This document shows positions 1 through 5,491 of a DNA stretch of 6,582 bases, one piece after another. The translations under genes and the position numbers were made by a program. Every line of letters starts with the position of its first letter. Position 1 is the first letter of the stretch. The stretch lies in the NCBI GenBank assembly GCA_031283825.1, contig JAITAZ010000332.1:1-6582 (forward strand). Direction: 5' to 3'. The notes below the pieces were generated by a model. The model was not told the origin of the DNA and made no database searches. It saw nothing but the letters and a program-made list of their open reading frames with translations. The DNA is from Planctomycetaceae bacterium. GTDB taxonomy: Bacteria > Planctomycetota > Planctomycetia > Pirellulales > Thermoguttaceae.

Positions 1-296
1 ACGGATTACAGGGGAATTTTAAACGCGGATAATAACGAATTTGACGGATAATCGCGGAGAATGGAAATGATGCTTTTGTGGTAGAGAAGTCAATAGATTA
101 AAGGGGATAAAGAAGGGAGTGAATGAGAAATTATAAGATTAATTAAGTGTGAAAAGTATATTAAAATAAATAAATCAGACTAAATAAACCTAAATAAATA
201 ATACAATTTATAAATATTAAAATCGCCATTTGCATTTTCCGCGATTATCCGTCAAATCAGCTATTATCCGCGTTTAAAAATCCCCCTATTATCCGC
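1..296. repeat. Long imperfect inverted repeat, MITE-like element (left end outside window)
   Basis: The left arm (about 1-72) matches the reverse complement of the right arm (about 227-296) over roughly 70 bases with few mismatches. Both arms contain, in the same order, a GGATnAnAGGGG block, TTTTAAACGCGGATAATA, TTTGACGGATAATCGCGGA and AATGnAAATG. The octamer CGGATAAT recurs inside the arms: at 26-33 and 45-52 on the left, and as ATTATCCG at 244-251, 263-270 and 288-295 on the right. The 19-base spacing of two of these is kept in both arms. The interior (73-226) is AT-rich with no credible gene. Long terminal inverted repeats around a short non-coding core suggest a non-autonomous mobile element, or a long hairpin if transcribed. 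The right arm stops about 75 bases before the start codon of the next gene. The left boundary and any target duplication cannot be seen. Confidence 0.7.
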
Positions 297-306
297 AATT
301 AAATCC

Positions 307-318
307 GTGAACGGTTAC
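307..318 (+). promoter_or_regulatory. LacI-family-like operator candidate, copy A
   Basis: The 12-mer GTGAACGGTTAC lies 54 bases upstream of the ATG of the DUF6807 gene. It is an imperfect palindrome with a central CG, the usual geometry of LacI-family operators. The same 12-mer occurs exactly at 1559-1570 (reverse orientation) and 1779-1790. Three exact copies within 1.5 kb, all in non-coding DNA, are very unlikely by chance. A regulator gene is not in this window, so the assignment to LacI-type control is inferred. Confidence 0.5.
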
Positions 319-320
319 AA

Positions 321-357
321 TTCAGCTTTGTAATAATTCCTGCTGAAATATTACAAA
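321..357 (+). promoter_or_regulatory. Two overlapping, mutually exclusive hairpins in the leader of the DUF6807 gene
   Basis: Hairpin 1 pairs TTCAGC (321-326) with GCTGAA (342-347). Hairpin 2 pairs TTTGTAATA (327-335) with TATTACAAA (349-357), a perfect 9-bp stem with a 13-base loop. Each stem has one arm inside the loop of the other, so the two cannot form together in a simple fold. The region ends five bases before the GGAG ribosome-binding site (363-366). It could be a dimeric operator at DNA level or a small RNA switch. No function is proven. Confidence 0.4.
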
Positions 358-372
358 TCATTGGAGAAATCA

Positions 373-1425
373 ATGAAAATTAAAAAAATATATTTGTGTG
401 TTTTATGCGTTTTAGGCGTTGTTATTTCTTGCGTAATATTTTGCCGCGTGAGTTTGGCAGAGGAATTATTTCAGTTCAAGGAAGAAAACGGCAAGCGTCT
501 AGTTTTGACTGACTGCGCTACGCCGGTTTTCGTTTACTGTTTTGACGTTGTCGAGCATGAAAACGTTCCAAAAAAAGATTCGCGCCGGACTGCCGGTTGT
601 TATATTCATCCGCTTTATGGTATCAACGGCGAGATTCTAACCGACAACGCGCCGTCAGATCATTTTCATCATCACGGCGTATTCTGGACATGGCCCCACG
701 TTGGCGTTCACAATAAAGACGGCAAAGTTAAACATTACGACCTCTGGACGAGCAACACGAATCTCAAACAACGTTTTGTTCGATGGATTGATAAAAAAGT
801 TACAGAGAATACGGCATCTTTTGAAGTCGAAAACGGATGGTTTGTAGGTAATCCAGAAGACAAAAATAAGATAATGTCGGAACGAGTTAAAGTTGTCGTG
901 AATCGTATTAAAATTGACGACGGTTTACGGTCGAGGGCAATTGATTTTCAGATTACACTGAAACCAATCGACAACCCAATTGCTTTGCGAGGAAGCGAAG
1001 GAAAAAGCTACGGCGGATTGTCGATTCGATTCAAACCGTACATTCCAGAAAATGAACGAAAGAATAGAAACGCAACCGCAAAACGCAGCGAAATCAACAT
1101 AATCACGACGCCCGACGGAATCGCAAAAAATGACTTGCCCGAAACGCCGTTAGCATGGGCAGATTACACATCAAGATTTGATAATCGAACCGATTCAAGC
1201 GGCGCGGCAATTTTCGTACCGAAAAATCATCCCGATTATCCGCCAACATGGTTGACAAGATATTACGGTCCGCTTTGCGTTGGATATCCGGGTGTTAAAG
1301 AAAAAATTCTTCAGCCCAATAAAGAATTTAAATTAAACTACCGAATCTGGATTCACGACGGAATCGTAACAACGCAACAAATCAAAAAATTTCACGACGA
1401 ATATAATAACGACAATAAAGATTAA
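373..1425 (+). CDS. Secreted DUF6807 / PmoA-like family protein
   Basis: This 350-residue protein resembles the PmoA-like family (DUF6807, PF14100), often found in Planctomycetota and Bacteroidota near sugar-metabolism and Gfo/Idh oxidoreductase genes. Its biochemical role is not established, and the methane-oxygenase label of the family does not imply methane oxidation. The diagnostic part is at about residues 76-106: a YIHPLYG segment, then HFHHHGVFW (His 97 and 99-101), then a DLW near 123-125. The C-terminus has YYGPLCVGYPG and an NYRIWIHDG strand typical of the family. Residues 1-29 form a Sec signal peptide (KIKK, hydrophobic core, SLA before EE), so the protein is exported. The ATG at 373 is preferred over the in-frame TTG at 361 because GGAG (363-366) lies six bases before it and the TTG would overlap this site. 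The length is normal for the family. The gene stands alone on the plus strand, behind an operator-like 12-mer and leader hairpins. Confidence 0.85.
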   Translation: MKIKKIYLCVLCVLGVVISCVIFCRVSLAEELFQFKEENGKRLVLTDCATPVFVYCFDVVEHENVPKKDSRRTAGCYIHPLYGINGEILTDNAPSDHFHHHGVFWTWPHVGVHNKDGKVKHYDLWTSNTNLKQRFVRWIDKKVTENTASFEVENGWFVGNPEDKNKIMSERVKVVVNRIKIDDGLRSRAIDFQITLKPIDNPIALRGSEGKSYGGLSIRFKPYIPENERKNRNATAKRSEINIITTPDGIAKNDLPETPLAWADYTSRFDNRTDSSGAAIFVPKNHPDYPPTWLTRYYGPLCVGYPGVKEKILQPNKEFKLNYRIWIHDGIVTTQQIKKFHDEYNNDNKD

Positions 1426-1438
1426 AGGAACAAAAAAT

Positions 1439-1453
1439 ACGGAACTATTCCGT
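1439..1453 (+). terminator. Short hairpin just after the DUF6807 gene
   Basis: ACGGAA and TTCCGT form a perfect 6-bp stem with a 3-base loop, starting 13 bases after the stop codon. There is no T-tract behind it, so it is not a classical intrinsic terminator on its own. It may act with the stronger hairpin at 1465-1485 or protect the mRNA 3' end. Confidence 0.35.
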
Positions 1454-1464
1454 AAGCGGTTATT

Positions 1465-1497
1465 GATCAGGTCGCCTACCTGATCTGGGATTATTTT
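1465..1497 (+). repeat. Dispersed hairpin repeat, copy 1 (possible terminator)
   Basis: GATCAGGT and ACCTGATC form a perfect 8-bp stem around the loop CGCCT (1465-1485), followed after three variable bases by GATTATTTT. The same layout recurs at 4185-4217: identical first arm and loop, one stem substitution, the same three-base variable gap, then GATTATTT. This copy begins 39 bases after the DUF6807 stop codon. The T-rich tail behind the stem fits a terminator for that gene, and the near-identity to copy 2 points to a REP-like repeat family. Confidence 0.6.
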
Positions 1498-1515
1498 ACA
1501 TCGAGGGATTATCTA

Positions 1516-1608
1516 ATGGGAAACTTCAAAAAACGCATGGCACTAACTAAAAAAAATAGTAACCGTTCACAAGAAAAAAATAATATGGTTTTTAAAAGCC
1601 AAAGATAA
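1516..1608 (+). CDS. Possible 30-residue Lys/Asn-rich small protein
   Basis: The ORF starts at ATG 1516 with a good ribosome-binding site GAGGG at 1503-1507 (8-base spacing) and ends at TAA 1606-1608. The product is basic (Lys/Arg about 30%), has no hydrophobic segment and resembles no family I recognise. The start MGNFKKRMALTKKN reads like the beginning of a cytosolic or DNA-binding protein. Two things argue against it: the ORF runs through an A-rich tract and it contains operator-like copy B (1559-1570). It may be a decayed gene start or a chance ORF. Confidence 0.2.
   Translation: MGNFKKRMALTKKNSNRSQEKNNMVFKSQR
1559..1570 (-). promoter_or_regulatory. Operator-like 12-mer, copy B (inverted)
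   Basis: GTAACCGTTCAC is the exact reverse complement of the 12-mer at 307-318. Read on the minus strand it is followed by TATTTTTTTT, similar to the GTATTTTTT after copy C. Copies B and C are inverted relative to each other and bracket 208 bases, so they could be paired operators for looping or the short terminal repeats of a small element. Confidence 0.4.
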
Positions 1609-1614
1609 TTTTTT

Positions 1615-1699
1615 GGGGGGACTTAGGGGACATTGGGGACGCTGGGGACACGGGGGACGTTCTTGTTTGATATCTGGGATTGATGGCTCGGAGGGGGAC
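1615..1699 (+). repeat. G-rich 9-bp tandem repeat (GGGGACnnn), G-quadruplex candidate
   Basis: GGGGAC occurs at 1617, 1626, 1635, 1644 and 1653, an exact 9-base period with three variable bases per unit, and once more out of phase at 1694-1699. The G runs are 6, 4, 4, 4 and 5 long and separated by 4-5 bases, which meets the usual definition of a G-quadruplex motif on the plus strand. The composition contrasts sharply with the AT-rich flanks. GGGGAC-type repeats are sometimes found with REP-associated (Y1, IS200-like) transposases, but none is present here, so that link is only a suggestion. Confidence 0.65.
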
Positions 1700-1778
1700 A
1701 AAATTTAAAGAAAAAAAATTCTCTTTTTTAAAAGCTGTTTTTTTCTGTTGAGTCGTTAATCATGGTTTTTAAAAAAAC

Positions 1779-1790
1779 GTGAACGGTTAC
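1779..1790 (+). promoter_or_regulatory. Operator-like 12-mer, copy C
   Basis: GTGAACGGTTAC is identical to copy A and inverted relative to copy B. It sits 43 bases beyond the stop codon of the minus-strand lipoprotein gene, so it is not in an obvious promoter position for that gene. A 13-base direct repeat, ATGGTTTTTAAAA, occurs shortly before it (1762-1774) and shortly after copy B (1585-1597). Confidence 0.4.
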
Positions 1791-1833
1791 GTATTTTTTA
1801 AGAGACACAATAGACAAAAGGACGGCGTTTATT

Positions 1834-4074
1834 TTATCTAACGGCGATTTTAAATGAGATTTGTTCTTCGGCAACTTTTTGCGAATCGGGACAGTTTAGA
1901 TCAACAGCTTGAATCCTTAACTTGTAATTACCACTCGGCAAATTCTTTTTTAAATATACGTACATCTTTATAAAATGATCTCGCTTTTGCACCGACGCAA
2001 TATCTTCAGCTTTGCCCATATCCGTTTTTTGCACGACATTGGACTCGGCGTCGATAATCTCATAACCGACATTAACTCGCACAGCGTAACCATCCGATGA
2101 ATTTTTTATCGTTGGATTTTCTAGCTCAAAATAAACCACAATGAACTCGTCCGGCTTGCACGCTTCCGACCGTAATTTAAAACTGCCAAACGCAATATAA
2201 TCGCCGTCCTGAATAATCTGCACGTTTTTCAATCGCAAAGGACAAACTTGACGCAACGCCGCAACACCGCTATCAAATCTCGTCAATGCTGAATCGTATC
2301 TTGAAAAACGATTTGGAATTACAACGTCGTCCATAATCGTTGTCAAGCCAAGAACTTGATCCGCCCAAAACTCGCTGATTTGCTTTTCCGCAGCACCGAA
2401 AGGTTTAATCGCCTCGCCGCGATTGCCAACCGACAACTCAAGCAAACGTAATTTCACCTCGTTAGAAAAAATCCGAGATTCATAAGAAGTTTCCATCTCA
2501 TGACGCAAATGCGCTATCGCACGACGCACCGATAACTCCCAATTGTCCAAACGACCCGAATTCATATTTTGATCGACCCCGTAACCCGACGACATATAAT
2601 TCGCCGCAACAATATTACTCGCTTGATCCGACGGATAACTCACAAATTTATTGGTCGAATTTACGTCGTAACCTTGATCGCCCGACTGAAAATTTTTGCT
2701 CAAACCCGAATCAGACGTCATATTAACTGGTTGATAATGAACCGGTTGAGAATTCGCCGGTTGAGAATTTGCAAATTTTGTATTCGGAAGTTGCGGAATT
2801 TTAGGAAGTTCCGCCGCCGATTGATTCGGCAATGACGACAATTCAGAATCAGACGACAAATTACGATTAAAATCATTATCACTCCCGCGCGGATGAATCG
2901 GCGATAATTGATTTTTTTTCCCGCGAGACGACAAAATATTATCCGGCAACGGAGCATTTTTATTGTCAAGTTTATTTTTAGATTTAGAATTAATTTTAAG
3001 TTTAGAATTATCGCCAGAATTATCGTTACAATAATTATTGTCCGATTCAGAATCTTGCTCTTCCGAATATGAAACTTGCTCGATTTTAGATTTACGCGAT
3101 GATTTTACGGTTTTTTCAGAATCTAAATCAGAATCGTCGGAATTTATTTTATTATTTTTTTTGAGTTTTTTATTAGCCAAGAAATCGGGCAAAATATCGG
3201 CGCGAAGATTACCTAATGCAATCGTTTCAAAAGCGGAATTTTTCGCGGCTGCATTTTCGTTACGAAAAGTCTCTATTCGTTCCGCCAACTCGGTTTCGTC
3301 AACTTTTAATTTATCCGGCGGAATTGTAGCAAGTTCTTTCAAGAATAATCTAAAATATTCCGAATCGCCCTCTTGAGGTAAAAGCGGATCCGCCGCATAT
3401 TTCTTGATCGTTTTCGATTGACTTGATTTCAAATCAGTTTTCGCTAAAGAGTCGGCATTAGAGTTAGATTCAGAGTTAGAGCCTGAGTTTGACTTGGATT
3501 TTGAGTCGGCGTCGTTTGACGAAATTAAATCTGGTGATGAAATATTTTCATTTTTAATTTCGACTTTTTCATTCTTGGCGATAACTTGCTCCGAACCGTT
3601 TGAGGAATCGGCAGAACTTAAATTTGTATTCGGACTCTGAATCGGATTCGAATTTATCTCGTTTGTATTTTTTGTAACAAAATTATTTTGCGGCGTTAAA
3701 AGATTTGCATTGACATTCGGCGGATACTGCTGATAAAAAGTTGGAGAAATCGTTTGAAACCGATTGGCAGACAGAGAATTTCCGTAAGCGTATTGTTGTC
3801 TGTAAGCGTCATTAGGCGACGGAGTTTGAGCAGATTGTTTATAACGTTCCGTATTTTTTTCGGCGGGAATTTTTGTTTTCGCAGAGTCGTTTTGATTATC
3901 GAAATCCGGCTTTAACAATTGTTTCGCCGAATCAAAAAAACTAACGCGATTACTTTCATTGTCGTTTTTATTTTGCAATATTTGACCGTTATCGTAATCA
4001 GGTAAAAAAGTCTGACAACCGATTATTAAAACGGTAAAAACAATCAATAAAAACAAAGAAGTATATTTGATCAT
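1834..4074 (-). CDS. Large lipoprotein with long disordered Ser/Asn-rich region and a conserved C-terminal domain
   Basis: This 746-residue protein starts with a lipoprotein signal: a hydrophobic stretch (about 6-19) ending in LIIGC, with Cys20 the likely lipidated residue, although IIG is a loose lipobox. Residues 21-225 and about 310-505 are low-complexity (Ser, Asn, Gln, Asp, Lys) and probably disordered. A helical island with YFRLFLKELATIPPDKL and a TELAERIETF segment lies at about 240-300. The C-terminal part has helices (about 512-590, including WELSVRRAIAHLRHEME) and then a beta-rich region (about 608-746) with FIVVYFELEN and YKLRIQAVDL strands. This end resembles conserved hypothetical proteins of Planctomycetota as I remember them; the function is unknown. 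It is probably a membrane-tethered envelope protein whose folded domain sits at the end of a long flexible tether. The ATG at 4072-4074 has only a weak AAGAGA ribosome-binding site. Confidence 0.8.
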   Translation of the reverse strand: MIKYTSLFLLIVFTVLIIGCQTFLPDYDNGQILQNKNDNESNRVSFFDSAKQLLKPDFDNQNDSAKTKIPAEKNTERYKQSAQTPSPNDAYRQQYAYGNSLSANRFQTISPTFYQQYPPNVNANLLTPQNNFVTKNTNEINSNPIQSPNTNLSSADSSNGSEQVIAKNEKVEIKNENISSPDLISSNDADSKSKSNSGSNSESNSNADSLAKTDLKSSQSKTIKKYAADPLLPQEGDSEYFRLFLKELATIPPDKLKVDETELAERIETFRNENAAAKNSAFETIALGNLRADILPDFLANKKLKKNNKINSDDSDLDSEKTVKSSRKSKIEQVSYSEEQDSESDNNYCNDNSGDNSKLKINSKSKNKLDNKNAPLPDNILSSRGKKNQLSPIHPRGSDNDFNRNLSSDSELSSLPNQSAAELPKIPQLPNTKFANSQPANSQPVHYQPVNMTSDSGLSKNFQSGDQGYDVNSTNKFVSYPSDQASNIVAANYMSSGYGVDQNMNSGRLDNWELSVRRAIAHLRHEMETSYESRIFSNEVKLRLLELSVGNRGEAIKPFGAAEKQISEFWADQVLGLTTIMDDVVIPNRFSRYDSALTRFDSGVAALRQVCPLRLKNVQIIQDGDYIAFGSFKLRSEACKPDEFIVVYFELENPTIKNSSDGYAVRVNVGYEIIDAESNVVQKTDMGKAEDIASVQKRDHFIKMYVYLKKNLPSGNYKLRIQAVDLNCPDSQKVAEEQISFKIAVR
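2729..2773 (-). repeat. 15-bp in-frame tandem repeat inside the lipoprotein gene
   Basis: Three 15-base units beginning GGTTGA (2729, 2744, 2759) encode successive five-residue units of the type xxSQP/xxYQP at about residues 434-449. The unit is a multiple of three, so changes in copy number would alter linker length without a frameshift. Confidence 0.55.
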
Positions 4075-4084
4075 TCTCTTTTAA

Positions 4085-4116
4085 AATTCGGAATTCGGGA
4101 TTCGAAATTCGGAATT
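4085..4116. repeat. Heptamer tandem repeat (ATTCGGA x4) in the lipoprotein gene 5' UTR
   Basis: ATTCG recurs at 4086, 4093, 4100 and 4107, an exact 7-base period with units ATTCGGA, ATTCGGG, ATTCGAA and ATTCGGA. The block lies 10-40 bases upstream of the lipoprotein start codon. Two-unit versions occur at 5338-5356 and, inverted, at 5469-5487. It is a dispersed intergenic repeat family, similar in form to the heptamer repeats known from cyanobacteria. Confidence 0.6.
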
Positions 4117-4142
4117 ATGTTTTGTGAATATTAGCGTGAAAA
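4114..4142 (-). promoter_or_regulatory. Sigma70-type promoter candidate for the lipoprotein gene
   Basis: On the minus strand TTTTCA (4137-4142) and CATAAT (4114-4119) are separated by 17 bases and match the consensus -35 and -10 boxes at 4/6 and 5/6 positions. Transcription would start near 4107, inside the heptamer repeat, giving a leader of about 33 bases. Confidence 0.4.
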
Positions 4143-4184
4143 ATAAATTATTATTCGTAACTTTTCAGTAAAGAAACAATCATC

Positions 4185-4217
4185 GATCAGGTCGCCTACA
4201 TGATCAACGATTATTTA
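4185..4217 (-). repeat. Dispersed hairpin repeat, copy 2 (possible terminator of the barrel gene)
   Basis: The first arm and loop are identical to copy 1 (GATCAGGT, CGCCT), and the second arm is ACATGATC with one substitution. The stem can be extended outward to 15 positions with three mismatches (AATCATC against AACGATT flanks). Read on the minus strand, it starts about 38 bases after the barrel gene stop and is followed by TGTTTCTTT, which fits a weak intrinsic terminator. The loop orientation relative to the preceding gene is opposite to that of copy 1. Confidence 0.55.
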
Positions 4218-4243
4218 TCCTACTAAATAATTACAATTATTCG

Positions 4244-5329
4244 TTAAAAAATCCAATTCATTCCTATTAGCAAAGTGTGCGATGCGTAATGCGAGGCGGC
4301 TTCGGCGGTGTATCTAAAATAAATTTCTAAAGTTGATCCCATTGATGCAGTTGTTCCGCAACCGCCGAAAAATCTGGTTTTTGCGATTTTTTGATTTTGC
4401 GTAACAAAAATTGTCGGCGAGTCTGTAAACAAACTTGTCGCGGCGACGTTTGAGTTTCCGAATTCTCTTATAATTCCGCCGTAAAATCTTGGAGTTGAAA
4501 CGGAAAATAACCCCGCCGATTGCCACGAACAACGCACTCCCGCAATCGCCGCCGACCTCGTTTTTCCATGCGATTCGTTTAGCAACGACGCATGTTGCAA
4601 CGATGCAAACGGCTCTACTTTCATCAAGCCTTCGTAGCTCCATGTTCCCGCCTCAACTTGAAAATTCCACTGAGCCGACGAACCTTTCGACAACGCATTT
4701 TGAATAGTTTGAGTGTTTGATCCTAATCCGATTCCGCTTTCAACGTCGATATATAATCGCTGAAAAATCGTGCGAAAATAAACGTGTCCGTGTCCGGCAA
4801 TAAAACTTACGTCTCGCGATTGAGGAAGACTTACAGTCGTTCTGTCGCTGCCGAATGTAATTCCGACTAAAAATTTCCGATCTATCAATCTGTCTATTCC
4901 GACTGCGAATCCGTAAGAACAAAAAGTAAACGTTTTGCCCGAATTGCCGACGTTATCTAGTTCTGTCCAATTTCCAAAATTGCTGATCCATGTCCGCAAA
5001 CTTTTGTCGTCTGAATCGTAAACGCCGAATAATCGATTGCCAATATTGCGATTGTTCGATGACAATATAGTCGTAACTCCGTTTAATCGCGAGCTGATAT
5101 CGCCCGCGCTCTGCGGATTTATCGTTACAATATTTGTCTTGTCCGAACAACGATAAAACGTCGATTGATCCGTTATCCGATTCGCGTCCGTATAATAATA
5201 TTCAGAACCATCTAATAATTGTAACGAAAATTCATCGCCGAAAATCGCGTCTGCAATAAACAAATTCAAAATAAAAATTATCCGCAAAAAAAACAAACTC
5301 GTAAAATTACCCAATGAAATTTTTGCCAT
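4244..5329 (-). CDS. Small autotransporter-type outer-membrane beta-barrel protein
   Basis: This 361-residue protein resembles the autotransporter barrel domain (PF03797). Residues 11-30 are a hydrophobic signal segment, with cleavage likely near 28-31 (ADAIFG before DEF). The barrel spans about 112-361. It has the typical strand pair with turn YGFAVGIDRLIDRKFLVGITFGSDRTTV (given by position: 139-166; key residues Gly140, Gly144, Asp146, Asp150, Gly156, Gly160), alternating amphipathic strands, and ends in Trp-Ile-Phe with the C-terminal aromatic residue expected for BAM-dependent insertion. The region before the barrel is only about 80 residues, so there is no long passenger; it may be a pure barrel or a short-passenger relative. 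It carries four Cys (61, 137, 267, 324), unusual for an outer-membrane barrel. No Shine-Dalgarno site is visible before the ATG, but no alternative start is better because the signal segment needs this one. Confidence 0.75.
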   Translation of the reverse strand: MAKISLGNFTSLFFLRIIFILNLFIADAIFGDEFSLQLLDGSEYYYTDANRITDQSTFYRCSDKTNIVTINPQSAGDISSRLNGVTTILSSNNRNIGNRLFGVYDSDDKSLRTWISNFGNWTELDNVGNSGKTFTFCSYGFAVGIDRLIDRKFLVGITFGSDRTTVSLPQSRDVSFIAGHGHVYFRTIFQRLYIDVESGIGLGSNTQTIQNALSKGSSAQWNFQVEAGTWSYEGLMKVEPFASLQHASLLNESHGKTRSAAIAGVRCSWQSAGLFSVSTPRFYGGIIREFGNSNVAATSLFTDSPTIFVTQNQKIAKTRFFGGCGTTASMGSTLEIYFRYTAEAASHYASHTLLIGMNWIF

Positions 5330-5337
5330 AACTTTTT

Positions 5338-5487
5338 AAATTCGGGATTCGGAATTGAATTACAATTGAAAATTTTATTGCGAAATACGAAACTCACAAA
5401 AAACAAAATTGAAACAAAAAATTTGTCTGATTTTATTATTTTGTTTATTTCGTATTTCTCAAAAAAATAATTCCGAATTCTGAATTT
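5338..5487. repeat. Inverted-repeat element with heptamer ends between the barrel and anchored-protein genes
   Basis: The outer 19 bases, AAATTCGGGATTCGGAATT (5338-5356), match the reverse complement of 5469-5487 at 17 of 19 positions. Inside them GAAATACGAAA (from about 5382) is matched by its inverse TTTCGTATTTC (about 5449-5459). The core is AT-rich and non-coding. The nested inverted modules suggest a small MITE-like or BOX-like element filling almost the whole intergenic gap. Its ends are two-unit versions of the ATTCGGA heptamer. Confidence 0.5.
5372..5399 (-). promoter_or_regulatory. Sigma70-type promoter candidate for the barrel gene
   Basis: On the minus strand TTGTGA (5394-5399) and TAAAAT (5372-5377) are 16 bases apart, matching the -35 box at 4/6 and the -10 box at 5/6. 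The leader would be about 35 bases and include the heptamer pair. It lies inside the inverted-repeat element, so the element may supply the promoter. AT-rich sequence makes chance matches common. Confidence 0.3.
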
Positions 5488-5491
5488 CTCC

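Larger units (their letters stand above)
1426..1833. other. 408-base intergenic region between convergent genes
   Basis: This gap lies between the 3' ends of two converging genes. It holds the small hairpin (1439-1453), hairpin repeat copy 1 (1465-1497), a doubtful 30-codon ORF, two inverted operator-like 12-mers and the G-rich tandem repeat. No strong T-tailed terminator is apparent for the minus-strand gene. The T-rich and A-rich stretches at 1700-1780 give only weak A/T stems. Operators are unusual between convergent 3' ends, which favours an inserted element or a lost gene here. Confidence 0.5.

Noticed and set aside
1..308. CRISPR-like reading of the repeated CGGATAAT octamers
   Set aside because: The repeats are only 8 bases, their spacing is irregular (19 and 25), and their orientation flips between arms. 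They are explained by the long inverted repeat.
361..372. TTG at 361 as the start of the DUF6807 gene
   Set aside because: The GGAG ribosome-binding site overlaps this codon and is ideally spaced for the ATG at 373. The signal peptide is also complete from that ATG.
361..1425. Subunit of particulate methane monooxygenase
   Set aside because: The family name PmoA-like comes from domain naming. The protein has a signal peptide and a soluble beta-rich pattern, not the membrane helices of a true monooxygenase subunit, and no pmo genes are adjacent.
1700..1780. A/T-only stems as a terminator for the minus-strand lipoprotein gene
   Set aside because: The stems consist almost only of A-T pairs with mismatches and are expected by chance in poly-A/poly-T sequence.
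2569..2835. 88-codon plus-strand ORF, Arg/Ile-rich
   Set aside because: It lies wholly inside the lipoprotein gene on the other strand. Its Arg/Ile bias is what the antisense of Asn/Ser/Asp-rich codons gives, and it has no ribosome-binding site.
3038..3376. 112-codon plus-strand ORF, Ser/Glu-rich
   Set aside because: Antisense of a Ser/Glu/Asp/Lys-rich part of the lipoprotein gene. The composition mirrors that gene and no family features are seen.
4314..4643. 109-codon minus-strand ORF overlapping the barrel gene in another frame
   Set aside because: The barrel frame has a signal segment, strand periodicity and a C-terminal Phe. This frame is Arg-rich without any recognisable feature.
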